DNA of 64,000 bases. Source: Castanea sativa (lineage: Eukaryota > Streptophyta > Magnoliopsida > Fagales > Fagaceae). The translations under genes and the position numbers were made by a program. The DNA lies in NCBI RefSeq assembly GCF_040712315.1, contig NC_134015.1:59783964-59847963 (forward strand). The letters are read 5' to 3'. Each line of letters starts with the position of its first letter. Within the stretch, counting starts at the first letter, position 1. The notes under the pieces are model-generated. The model had not been told where the DNA came from, searched no databases, and saw only the letters and a program-made list of their open reading frames with translations. This document shows, piece after piece, positions 9,279 to 21,075 of this stretch.

Positions 9279-12200
9279 TTAATAATAATACTTTCTAAGG
9301 TTATTTACATTCCATGGGCGTGGTACAATTCTCTCATCTAAGTCAGCTAGCCGATATGACCCTATGCCTGCTACTGAAACAATGCGATAGGGGCCTTCCT
9401 AGTTGGGACCTAACTTACCCCAAGCTGGGTTCTTAGAAGTGCCCACAACTTTTCTCAGTACAAGATCACCAAGTGCGAGCGGCCTTAGCTTCACGTGAGC
9501 ATCATATCCCCGTTTTAGCTTCTGTTGATAATAGGCCATTTGGACCATAGCTGCCTCGCGTCGTTCCTCAAGTAAATCAAGACCTTTCTCAAGGAGTCCA
9601 TTGTTATTCTCCGGGCTAAAAGAACTCGTCTTTAGGGTGGAAAAACCAGATTCCAGTGGTATAACCGCCTCGGCTCCATAAGTCATAGAGAATGGCGTTT
9701 CTCCCGTGGACCTGCGCGGTGTGGTCCGATATGTCCACAGAACATGTGGGAGCTCTTCTACCCATCTGCCTTTTGCATCGTCCAACCTTTTCTTGAGCCC
9801 ACTGACTATGACCTTGTTAACGGCCTCGGCTTGTCCATTTCCCTGAGGATAAGCTGGGGTGGAGTATCTATTTATGATGCCCATATCACCACAATACTTC
9901 CTAAAAGCCTTACTGTCGAACTGAACACCATTGTCTGAGATGAGTGTGTGTGGTATACCGAATCTAGTGACGATGTTTTTCTAGAAAAACTTCTTGGAGT
10001 CAACGTCTCTGATATTTGCTAAGGGTTCGGCCTTAACCCATTTAGTGAAATAGTCTGTCCCCACGAGAAGCCATCTTTTGTTTCCTGCAGCTCTCGGAAA
10101 TGGCCCCACTATGTCCAATCCCCATTGGGTAAAAGGCCAAGGACTGGAGAGAGGGTTAAGAACCCCTCCAGGTTGATGAATATTAGGGGCGAACCTCTGG
10201 CATTGATCACATTTTCTGGCATAGTCCTGAGCCTCTCTCTGCATATTGGGCCACCAATAACCCTGAGTCAGAGCTCTATGGGCTAAGGACCTTCCCCCAG
10301 TGTGGCTTCCACAAATCCCCTCATGCAGTTCCTCCAGTAGTGCTTCCGTTGATTCAGGGTGCACACACAACAAGTACGGTCCTGAGAAGGATCGTTTGTA
10401 CAGCTTCTGGTCCTCGGACAACCAGAAACGTGGCGCCTTTTGACGTATCTTTTCTGCTTCAGATTTGTCCTCAGGAAGGGTATCATTCTTAAGAAAAGAT
10501 ATAACCGGGTCGATCCAACTAGGTCCAGGCCTTATCAGATGAATGTGAACTGTGCTGACAACGGTAAGAGTTGGTTCCAACAAATTCTCCACGAGGATAA
10601 CCCTGGGCAAGTCCTGAGCCGAGGACGTCGCCAACGTAGCCAAAGAATCTGCATGGGTGTTTCCACTCCTAGAAATATGAGCTAAGACGAAGGAGTCAAA
10701 TTCAGCTTGCTGACGCTTGACCTGGGCCAAATATTCTTGCATTATGGGGTCTCTAGCCTCCATGGTCCCCATGACTTGGCCGACCACTAACTGAAAGTCC
10801 GAGAACACATGGATTTCCTTTCCACCCATCCTACGTACCATCTGCATGCCCACCAAGACTGCTTCATACTTAGCCTCATTGTTAGTAGCAGAGAATGCCA
10901 ATCTCAAAGATTTTTTGAAGACAATTCCCTTAGGGGACATTAGAACAAGTCCAACACCAAACCCTCTCTGATTAGCAGCCCCATCCACATACACTTTCCA
11001 AGTTGAAGGCACTGCGACCGTGATCACACCAACTGATTTTCCATCCATGTGTGCTTCTTTTAGAGTTTCTTCTAGCAATGGTTCAGTAAACTCTGCTACC
11101 AAGTCAACGAGGACCTGGCCCTTCACTGAGGTGCGAGGCTTGTATTTAACGTCAAAAACCCCTAAAATGGTTCCCCACTTTGCCACCCTACCAGAGTAAT
11201 CGGCGCTGCGTAACACCGCCTTGAGAGGCAATTGGGTCAGAACCACTACGGTGTGAGACTGGAAATAATGAGGAAGCTTGCGCGTGGCGTGAACTATGGC
11301 CAGAAGCGCTTTCTCCAAGAGCAGATAGCGCACCTCGACCTCATTTAAAGACTTACTAACGTAGTAGACCGGTCTTTGCACCCCGCTTTCATTCCTTATA
11401 AGGAACAGGCTGACCGCGTGGACGGCCACTGCTAGATAAGCAAACAAGACCTCGTCCGCCTTGGGGCGAGACAAGATGGGTGGCCGAGAAAGATATTGCT
11501 TAAGTTGCTGAAAAGCTAACACGCAATCCTCGGTCCATTGAAACCCTTTCCATTTATTCAACAATTGGAAGAAAGGACGGCATCGGTCAGCTGACCGAGA
11601 GATAAACCTATTCAATGCGGCAATCATTCCGGTCAATTTCTGGATCTCTTTTGGGTTCCGAGGCGGCTGCAAATCCTGAATAGCCTTGACCTGCGCTGGG
11701 TTCACCTCTATGCCTCTGTGAGTAATCATGTATCCCAAAAAATTTTCGGACCCCACGCCAAAAGAGCACTTTGAGGCATTAAGGCGCAGCTTGTACTTTC
11801 TTAGCACCTGGAAGGTGTCGGCTAGATCTTTGACGTGTGAAGGTATTGTTTTACTCTTCACCACCATATCATCTACATACACCTCAATGGTCTTTCCTAG
11901 TTGCTGTTCAAACATTCTAGTCATCATTCTCTAGTAGGTAGCCCCAGCATTCTTCAACCCGAATGGCATGACCTTATAGTGGTAGTTCCTTGTTGGAGTA
12001 ATGAAAGCAGTTTTCTCCTGATCCTCCAATGCTAGTGGAATATGATGGTAACCCTGGAAGGCGTCCAAAAAACTCATTCGAGGATGTCCGACAGTGGCAT
12101 CCACCAGTTGATCAATACGCGGCATTGGGAACGAATCCTTGGGGCAGGCCTTGTTCAAATCTGTGAAGTCCACACATACTCTCCACGTTCCATTCTTCTT

Positions 12201-14576
12201 TTTAACCACAACCGTATGCGCCAACCATTCGGGGTAGAAAATTTCTTTAATAGCCCCAGCCCTCGGCATGCTCTTTTCCTTTACAGCCTCGGCATGCTCT
12301 TTGGAAGAACGCCGAGGTGGCTGCCTTCTCGGAACAATGGCAGGGTTAACATTTAAACGATGGCAAATGAAGCTCGGATCTACGCTTGGAGCCTCATAAG
12401 GGTCCCATGCAAAAACATCAATATTGTCCTTCAGAAATTCCAACAACTCCATCTTCTCCTGGTGTGGCAAACGTATGCCTAGTTGGAAGAACCTCTTTGG
12501 ATCATCGGCTATCAGGAACTTCTCTAACTCCTCACAATGAGCCTCCTCTCCTGTCACCATTCCAGGTGCATCAGGAGCTGTTAACTGCTATAAGTCTTTG
12601 GTGATCAGAGCCAAAGACTCGGCTTCCGTCTGGTGCAGCACTGCAGCCGATATGCATTGCCTGGCCACCGATTGGCTGCCGAGGACCTCTTCAACACATT
12701 CCCCCGAGGGGAACTTAACCTTAACATGCAAGGTAGAGGAGACAGCTTCAAGAGCGTGCAGCCATGGCCTGGCGAGGATGGCTGTATATGGAGAGTACGC
12801 GTCAACCACAATGAAATCCACCTCAACCGTTTCTGAGCCGGATTGAACGGGTAAACGGATCTGTCTCTTCGGCGCAACGGCTCTCCCTTCGAAGCTTATA
12901 AGTGGCGAGTCATAAGGAGTAAGATCTTCCAGCTTCAATCTTAACCCCTTAAATAGATCAGGGTACATGATATCTGCACCGCTGCCCTGATCTATCATCA
13001 CCCTCTTCACATCATAGTTCCCTATCCTAAGCGTAACTACGAGAGCATCGTCATGGGGTTGGATAGTCCCTACCTTATCCTCCTCGGAAAATCCCAAGAC
13101 GGGCAAATTTAGCTTCAACCTCTTCGGCCTGCAGCCCGACTCCTCGGCCTGAGGATGTGAAACTGCCATCACCCTGGTGGGACCCGAGCCGGTCCTGCCA
13201 GGTGCAGCAAAAATAACATTAATTGTTCCTAACGCCGGCCGAGATGAATTATTCATCTGATTGTTTGAGCCAGATTGACTACCTTGCCCGCTAGGTTGGC
13301 ACAAGTGCTGCTTCAATTTTCCTTCACTGACAAGCTGCTCCAAGTGGTTCCAAAGGGTCCGACAATTCTCGGTAGTGTGGCCCACATCCTGATAGTATTG
13401 GCAGAAGAGGTTCTGATTCCTCTTTGTGGGATCTCCTGCCATCTTGCTAGGCCACCTAAAGAAGGGCTCCTTACGAACTTTTTCCATCAACTGATGTACT
13501 GGTTCTCGGAACACAGTGTTCACGGCCTGAGGTGCTGCCGAGCCGGGCTGCCCAACGTAATCTCTCCTCGGCTTGTTATTGTGATACCTGTCCGACCTGA
13601 AATCCATTCTCTCCTACGAGATAACCTTCTCCTTACCCTTTCCTTGCTGTTGGTCTTCCTCCACCCTCTTGTACTCGTCAATACGGTCCATGAGGCGACG
13701 TACGCTGCGGACGGGCTTTTTAGTCAAAGACTTTCTCAGGTCGTGATCAGTAGGAAGACCTACCTTAAAGGTATTAAGAGATACCTCATCAAAGTCGCCA
13801 TCTATTTCATTAAACATCTCCCAATAACTGTCGGAGTATGCTTTCAACGTCTCCCTTTCCCTCATGGTCATGGATAACAGCGAGTCCAATGGCTAAGGTA
13901 CTCTGCTACATGTAAGGAACCGCGAAGCGAATGCTCTAGTAAGCTCCCCAAACGAACCTATAGACCCCGATTTAAGGCCGTTGAACCACCTCATAGCAAC
14001 AGGCCCCAAGCTAGAGGGGAAAACTTTGCACATCAGGGTCTCGTTGTGAGAGTGCACCGCCATCCTCTGGTTAAAATGACTCACGTGCTCCACCGGATCA
14101 GTCCGGCCATTGTAGATGGTAAAGGTGGGTTGAGTAAACCTCCTGGGAAGCCTCCCCTTCTCAATCCTCCGTGAAAACGGAGATTTGGAGAGTTGGTGCA
14201 ACGCCCGACTCATAGCATCGTTCCCTAAGCCCCTAGAAGGAAGCTTCTTGCGTCTGCGAGCTGGCTGGTCGTCCTCCTCACCAGAGGACATTGCACTGGG
14301 GGGTGAGCATGACCTTGAGCTGTAGCTACCTCCCCCTACCTCCTCTGAGGAAGGATCAGATGAGGACAGTGAATTTCTCTTCAAACGATTAATCTCCTTC
14401 TGCATGGCTTTAGCACCATCCTCATGGGTGGTGCTACCCCCACCATGAGTATGGCTAGCCCCGGGGTATTCTGTATGGACACTTCCCTCACGATCCCTTC
14501 GACGCTCAAGACGCTCGAAAAGATCCTCCGGTTGTGATCCCTGTGACTCTGCATGGTGAGAACCCAGGCCTACCAT
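9279..14576 (-). pseudogene. E1 gag-pol polyprotein with six in-frame amber stops
   Basis: ATG at 14576, natural TAA at 9281-9279, 1765 codons in one frame. Gag covers roughly residues 1-430, with a variant zinc knuckle (CQYYQDVGHTTENC) near its end. Protease has D529-QGSGAD. Reverse transcriptase has PFGLKNAGATY and YVDD at 900-903. An RNase H with VDGAAN follows (D1198), then the TNNEAKYEA block. Integrase has an HHCC-like region, D1488, D1548 and E1584; the last two are 35 residues apart, as expected of D,D(35)E. Internal stops, all TAG, fall at residues 228, 321, 663, 882, 1532 and 1726. The E2 copy has Lys at the first site, and context suggests Gln at 882 and Trp at 1532 and 1726. No frameshift exists. 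This copy cannot make a full polyprotein. Confidence 0.92.
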
Positions 14577-14603
14577 AGTATCCCAACTCCTTCCAAACTA
14601 GAT

Positions 14604-14621
14604 TTCCCACAGACGGCGCCA
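14604..14621 (-). promoter_or_regulatory. E1 primer binding site
   Basis: Two bases inside the 5' LTR the minus strand reads TGGCGCCGTCTGTGGG. TGGCGCC starts are used by many plant Gypsy elements and pair with the 3' end of a host tRNA (Arg or Asp are possible). I cannot settle which tRNA without a tRNA set. Confidence 0.8.
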
Positions 14622-14623
14622 AT

Positions 14624-15324
14624 TGTAAGTGCACAATTGTATCTGGACCCAAAGACAACTACGGGCTCATGCCTAATGAGCCTTAGACAATAAAATTTGT
14701 AGAGCGTGGGTTTGAAACCTAGATTAGAAGTGCTGAGAACTTAATAACGGGCTAAGAGTTACAAACACATGTAGATAACAAAAGATAACTGAAAATAGGC
14801 CTCCTCGGACGTTAGCCGAGGACCACTTCTGTATTATTGCTATTTCTTCCTTAAAAGTTACAATTCTTAGTTTCTTTCTTTGTTGCCGATTCCCCCCCCC
14901 CTTTTTTCTCTGGCCTCCACCCTCCCTTAAATACTTCCTTCCCTGATACTTTTTGGACAGTGACTAGAAGTTTCAGCCCTACTGTTCAGGGGTCACTTCC
15001 CCATTAATGCGGCCAGGGAGGTAGGTGCAGAGCCTTTAATGCGGAGGTGGCAGCTTTTGCACTTGATATTTTCTTTAACACTGGTGCATCTAGAAGGTTC
15101 AGGGTATCCCCTTTTAACCATTAGTCTTTCCAGAGTTATACCTTGACCTTCATAATGAAGTTTTGAGTTCTCTTGGATTTGTCCGCGGAGAAGCTCGTTC
15201 TCGGCTGTACCCTCGGATCCTCGGCATATGGGCCAATTCGTAGAGTTTAATTCTGGAGTAGGTCGGCCCTCCATGCTACAGTCCAAAGGCCCATATGCCC
15301 ACTTGGGTCCTTTTACCCCCCACA
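14624..15324 (-). repeat. E1 5' LTR
   Basis: 701 bp, same length as the other LTR, ending CACA followed by the target duplication CTACT (15325-15329). It carries the TATTTAAG box at 14933-14926 on the minus strand and would drive gag-pol. Confidence 0.95.
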
Positions 15325-16317
15325 CTACTAGAGAAATGTTACGTTCATAATAATTTATACCAAATTCTAGGTAACAAATTATTATTGGTTCCAATCTGAG
15401 CCCATCAATAATATTATTTTTTACCTATCGCTAACAACTTGCCATTTAAAATTGTTATGCAATCATTGGAAAAAATGTTGTAAAAATCTAACATTTTCCA
15501 GTTTTTATATTTTACTTTACACTCCATCATGTATTTTATTTTCTTTTTGCATTTTAAACTTTGATTATTTTATAAGGGAAAAAAAATAGAAGACAAAAAA
15601 TGGAACAAAATGTTTATATTCAATACCTAAACATCCCAAATGCCCCCCCCCCCCACCAAAAAAAACCTGAATGGAGTGTACAACTTAAAAAAAAAAAATT
15701 AAGGGCTTTATTACTTTACTTATTTTTAAGTCTCTTTCCCAAATAATTACTTACAAAATATATCAAAAATAGAATCTATTAGAAAAAGCCTGTTAGAATT
15801 ATGAAATAATTCTATTGCATTTGACACAATAAACTATACAAGGGGTGCTTTTATATAAGAGGTAGTGTTGTACAAGTATTTTTGTAGTTATAGACACTTA
15901 ATTTTGTATCTGTTAATAACCTTTAGTCCCCGGCCCCAATGATGAGTTTGATATATGTCAACTAAGGGTGATTGAAGTGTTCTCAATAGTTTGGAGGTAA
16001 TCACAACTCAAAAATGCTTCAAATCACTTTGAAAATAATGCTAAACAAATGACATTTGCTCACTGTTTTAACCATAAAATTTTAACCACAAGAATATTTA
16101 ATTAGGCTTTTTTAATTGGAAAATATACATCTTGGGCTTCAATTAGAAAACAAATTTTGTCCAATTTGGATTTACAACGAGTGAGTTATAGTTGTTTAAA
16201 GTCAGGCCCTCAATGCTATCAGGAATTAACATTCTTGGTGAGTTTGCATAAATGGCTTCAAGGCTGTGTATGTAGCCTCACTTCTAGGGCCTTTTATTTT
16301 CATTTTTAAGGCCCCAA

Positions 16318-18480
16318 ATGTCACGCCCCAAATCCAAAAGGGGTCCAAAGCATTAAAAATAGGGTACATGTATATTTTTCCTTTTTGAAAAATCAATCCA
16401 AATAATCCATACAAAATACCAACATCAAGAGTTTTCATAATAATTTCATTAAAGATGCTCCCAAAGTAAGTCAAAACTCTATACAATAATTATAAGGACC
16501 ATTGGCCACAAAAAAATGGAGGTCTGAATAAATATAGTTACATATCATCAACTTGTCCCATCAATGGGAATAAAGTCATCACCACTACTATTGGATACAA
16601 AAGAATGAGTTGAGCATTCTAGGATGTACGTCATCTATATATCACCATCACAAAAGTTTAGACTCCATTAGTAGTTAGTCTAACTACTCCTAGCCACAAA
16701 AACCTGTCTCAAAATGATTGTTGTTTACTCTAAAAAAGTTTGTAAAAGAATGAGATGAGACAGAGCCCAGTAAGTAGCATAATTAATGGGGGTAGGGGAA
16801 ATGCAATTTTCATGATGATGAATAGCTTACAAAGTATGTTATAATTTGGGAATTTCCAAATAAATTCTATAAAATCATTTCCAAAAATAATTTGACAAGA
16901 ATGATTAAAATGATAAGGAACAAAGCTTCTTAAAATGCTCGCTTGAAACTGCATACTATATTTTGTGAGCAATAACAATACAATTCCAAACCCAAGGCCA
17001 CATGACAATGCCATCACAAAGACAACACTATTTTGTCGTCACAAAGACGAAACTCTTTGCCAACACATAGCCAGAACTAAATATGCTATCACAAAGACAA
17101 AATCAATAATCATCATAAAGACAGGTGCTAAGATACCAATGTCACACAAACTATAGTATCTAGCTAGGTAATTACTGGGTAATCACATATCACAGCACAT
17201 GGGTAAAATATAAAGAACTCACAAATTACATTTAATTCAAAATACGCAATTCACTTCCAAGCTGTTTCATAAAATATTTGAATACACAAGATATTCACAA
17301 GATTCTTAAAGTCTTCAACTCATTTCTTGCAAAAAAAGATTTTGTATTAACTTCCCAAATAACACAGGTTAAGATAAAGCATCTTTATATTTTGCAAATA
17401 ATGCAATAAATCCATTCTCAAGAATTTAATCAGAAATGCTAGTCTTTTCCATGCTAACAAATCATGCATTTCCCCATATGCAATAAGAAATATGATGCAC
17501 TTCCAATTATAATCATATATAGTAGGATCACAAGACAACACTTTTTAGAAAAACATAGTTCCACAATAAATTTTTCAAAATGTGTTTGACCCAAAAACAA
17601 TGTTTATGCAACATGGTTATTTTTCAAAAATCTTATAAAAAAAGCTACTTACCCCGCAACTTGCAAAAGCCTAATTATCCAAGCTCCAAATAAGATTAGC
17701 TAGAATCTAAACAATACCAAGCAAACCTATTACAATAAGCATAAAGCTTGACATTGCATTTAGCTATGAAATAGAGATTTCTAACTAAGCATTTAACTAG
17801 GCAAGCCCACTATTTAACCTCCTATCACAAATAATGTATTTCACTTCCAAAATTTCTCAAAAATTAATTTACAAGGTATATACTCCCATTATACTCATAA
17901 ATCATTCAAGGTGTTATCTTTAACATCAAAACCTCAACACTTTATGAGTAGTTCCCACAAGATTTATATAATATCATCAAGAGACCTATAACACCAAAAT
18001 CATAATATTCTCCAAGACGACCATTAGAATCTTTAACTAGCTCCAAATAATCAATAAAAATTATATTCACCATCTATTTGACATCAAAAAATCAAAACCC
18101 CCAAATTTTCGTCATTTAAATAACCATCATTGTAAAAACTATAAACCCACTCATCAAATAATTCCACCAACACAAAACCCATACATATAAACACATGAAT
18201 ATTACTTCCAAAGCCCATAAATCACATGGGTATCATTATCAAAGCTTAGATTAAAGAAGCTCAAGAAAAAGCATATAAACCCACCAAAAAAATTATAAAT
18301 TTTACCTAATAGAGATGAGTGAGCCTTAGCTTTTTCCTATGAAGTTTTCCAGTAAACCTTGCCGGAAAAATGATGGTGGAGGTGGTGGTGAAGAGTGTGT
18401 ACCAGTCGAAGTGTGAGAAAGGAGTTGTGTGAAAAGAAAAGAGAAAGAAGACAAAGGCTATTTTAACTTGTTAGAGCTTA
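16318..18480 (+). mobile_element. Possible old LTR-type fragment starting TGTCACGCCCC
   Basis: TGTCACGCCCCAAATCC at 16318 resembles the first bases of a widespread class of plant LTRs. About 440 bp further on is GAGCCCAGTAAGTAGC, a phrase I associate with the same repeats. Near 18350 the text turns into a leader-like CTTGCCGGAAAAATG stretch. I found no second copy and no target duplication, so the boundaries and class are guesses. Confidence 0.25.
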
Positions 18481-19249
18481 CAATTGCCTTTCTAGAATGA
18501 AATTTCGACACGGGTTTTGGTTTTATAATCCTTTCGTTTTCGGGTTTGGAATCAAATGTGAGATTTGACAATGCAGTTTCTTTGACTTTGAGTTTGGAAT
18601 TGAATTCATTAGGTTCAATGTGTTCTACACAAGATACTAGCTTTTTAGAATTCTCAGTACCCTCTTGGCATACAAATTCCATAAAATAAAACTCTGAACC
18701 CTAGACTTGAATTCACGGGTTGAAAACTCAATCCCCAAATTGCAACCAAAAAAAAAAAAACCTTATTTTGACTCAAACCCAGATATTTTTTTTTACCCAA
18801 AATTCTTAATCTAATAACAAAAATGAAGGACAACCCAATTGATAAAACTAGCTGCACTACACAAAAATGATAAGAACAATCTGAGATAGTCAACAGAAAA
18901 AATAAATTGAGAATTAGTATGATCAAACTAAGACCCATAAAATTTTGATTAGAGCTAAAAAGTAAACTAGAAAAATGAAATTGAAATATAGGTGAGAAAG
19001 ATCTGAGTCTACAAAGATACCTCAGAGATTAAATTTCTTCTATCTTTCCAGTTTTCTATCTGTTCTTCATTTTCTATCCTCCTACTTTTCACTATTCCAA
19101 CCAAATGGACTCTTAGGGTGTTGCTCTATTGATTTTCCAATTTGTCACCATATGCTTATGTTATATACTTTATTGCTATTTCTTAACATGTAGTGATTGT
19201 TAATCTGTGGTAATTAACCTATACTAATCGATTTATCATAATTATTTAA

Positions 19250-19370
19250 TTTAAGTTGATTTATTTCACTGTATAATCAACCTAGGGGTCTAAATAAATT
19301 ACGAATAGATTAATTGCTTAAGTATGATCTTTGATCCTTGTTGTCTTGGATAAATATTTGAGTTTTTATT
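19250..19370 (+). mobile_element. Old fragment related to the LTR/gag junction of E4
   Basis: The segment GATTAATTGCTTAAGTATGATC...CTTGTTGTCTTGGA lines up with 49430-49460 inside E4 (GATTAATTTCTTAAGTGTGATC...CTGCTGTCATGGA). It is preceded by AGGGGTCTAAAT, as E4's LTR end is by GGGGTCTAAAT. Roughly three quarters of the bases match. It is a relic of the same family, too decayed to delimit. Confidence 0.5.
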
Positions 19371-20280
19371 CACAAGACCCTAAAGATTTGACTTTTGAAG
19401 ACTTTAATGGTGAAGATGGCCTTGTAATTGTATAGGGTAAATTCCCTAGGGATTATCTTAAATATTAGAAAATTGCTAAGAACTCTCTAGAAAAATTAAA
19501 TTCAGACAAACTTAAAAATTAATTATAAAATTAGATGAAAGACCTAGAAAACGTGTTAGGTCTAGTTAGTCAAGGTATAGGTCATATTAGGTTTGGGTAG
19601 TCAGAAACAAGTCATCCTAAATGGGTTTTGAAAGGGTCAAGTTAATTGGGTTGTGGGTTAGGTTGATCAGGTTTGGTAGCGACTCCTGTAATTAAGTGAA
19701 CCACTAAAAACCCCAAACATATTGCATTCATACGGTTCACACATTCACCACGCACTTATTCATACAATCGTTCTCTTTCTTCTCGATGGAAGAAAATGAG
19801 GGAAGGAGAGGTCCTTGTTGCCTCTCTCACCCAATACTTCTTGGCAATTCTTTTACTAGTACTTATTAGAAGAACGAAACTTCTAGCACTCAAACGTAAT
19901 TGTGTTTTTTTTTTTTTTTTTTGTTGGATAGATACAATAGTAGTTCGATCTATAAATGTTTGCTCCATGAAAATTACGATAAAAGGTTTTACCAATCTAT
20001 ATATATAAAAATAGATGAAGTTGAGAGAAACTCAAATTAGAATTTCAAATTAGAGTTCCAATTTTGCACCATGTGTCCTAAATTATTTATTCTTAAAGAC
20101 TTTTATTTCTTAATTTTAGAATCAAATGTAGGACCATATCATTAATATTCATCCAAGTGAGTTATTAAGTACAAAAACCAAAGAGTCTAGAATAAATGAA
20201 TTGTAAAAAAAAAAAAAAAAGTGCTTCAAAATAATTATAAAAAAAACATGGACAATTTACATTTTATACCTAATAATATT

Positions 20281-21000
20281 TGTAAGAGCACGTTTCCTTA
20301 GTTACCCAAGCTCACTTAGAATAGTCAAATTGATGTTCCTAAACCCGGCCCAAATCAATAGATATTTGTAAAGAGAGTGGGATGAACAAGTTTGGGCTTC
20401 GCCTGAGGACACAGATAGAGTAGAATGAATCAGAAGTCTAAGATTTAAATGTATAAATAGATCTTTACAAGCTTGCCCGATGACAATGTTCTTGGTTATT
20501 ACATACACTGTTCACTCTCTTTCTCTTAGTTACTGTTCTAGCTTTTATCTCTTTCTGTTGATTCTTTTTTCAAGATCCCCTTTATTTGAGAGTCCCTTTC
20601 CTTTATATACTCCATGGCCTCTTGTATCCTAACCTTTCATCTTCAATCCCCCCAAATCTCTTTAGGACACTTGCCCCATTAGACTTCTAGTGAAGGTGGT
20701 GGAAGGAACTGATGAGCTGTGGATCTATTGTTCAAGTCACTTCCTCATTAATGCAGCTGATAAAACTGCTGCTAGCCATTTAATGAGGAGGAGTAGGCGA
20801 GACCTTACAAGAAACCTCCCACAAATATCTTGCTTATCCCCTAAGGTGCCCACCTTCACCTCTTAAATCCCCTGAAGACGCTCTGTTACTTCCCATTCTT
20901 TCCTCGGACCACCTCATTCCCTGGGCCATGGATGTTCCCTCATGAGGAACAAATGAAGGCTACAATGGTGCTTCCCATCTTCGGTCATCGGGCCCCCACA
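20281..21000 (-). repeat. E2 3' LTR
   Basis: 720 bp, TGTAAGAGCACG to CCCCACA, followed inward by a purine tract on the minus strand (AGGGGGCTAT). A TATATAAAG box is read on the minus strand at 20609-20601. Confidence 0.92.
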
Positions 21001-21075
21001 ATAGCCCCCTAAAATCTTGCTATTGCCCCTGAAATGAACCGGAGCTCTTCTAACTTTAGCAAGATATCCCTGCAT

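Larger units (their letters stand above)
4402..15324 (-). mobile_element. E1: full-length Ty3/Gypsy Tat-like LTR retrotransposon
   Basis: A 10.9 kb element read right to left. It has 701-bp LTRs at both ends, TG...CA termini, and a perfect five-base target duplication CTACT (4397-4401 and 15325-15329). Order along the element: 5' LTR (14624-15324), primer site, gag-protease-RT-RNase H-integrase in one frame (14576-9279), a 151-bp tandem array (8556-9230), a gene on the opposite strand (5609-8126), polypurine tract (about 5103-5116), 3' LTR (4402-5102). Integrase after RNase H makes it Ty3/Gypsy. The long 3' region with a tandem array and an antisense ORF is typical of the Tat group. The LTRs differ at about 13 bases plus two small indels by eye (near 2%), so insertion is fairly recent. 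In-frame stops make this copy defective. Confidence 0.93.
15330..19995. other. AT-rich intergenic DNA, mostly unrecognised
   Basis: 4.7 kb with no gene I can support. ORFs are short and low in complexity. Two weak signals stand out and are listed separately: a TGTCACGCCCC start at 16318 and a scrap like the inner 5' edge of element E4 at about 19250-19370. There are homopolymer runs at 15644-15654 (C) and 19903-19921 (T). Confidence 0.5.

Noticed and set aside
9744..13877. Plus-strand ORFs across E1 gag-pol, up to 200 codons
   Set aside because: All are complements of the gag-pol frame. Long shadows are expected opposite a GC-balanced coding frame.
9279..14576. Programmed readthrough of TAG between gag and pol
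   Set aside because: Six TAG codons lie throughout gag, RT, integrase and near the end. A regulated readthrough site would be single and at the gag-pol border.
18458..18938. Two minus-strand ORFs (74 and 94 codons) in the spacer
   Set aside because: No recognised domain, no splice support and AT-driven composition. They may be part of an unrecognised repeat.
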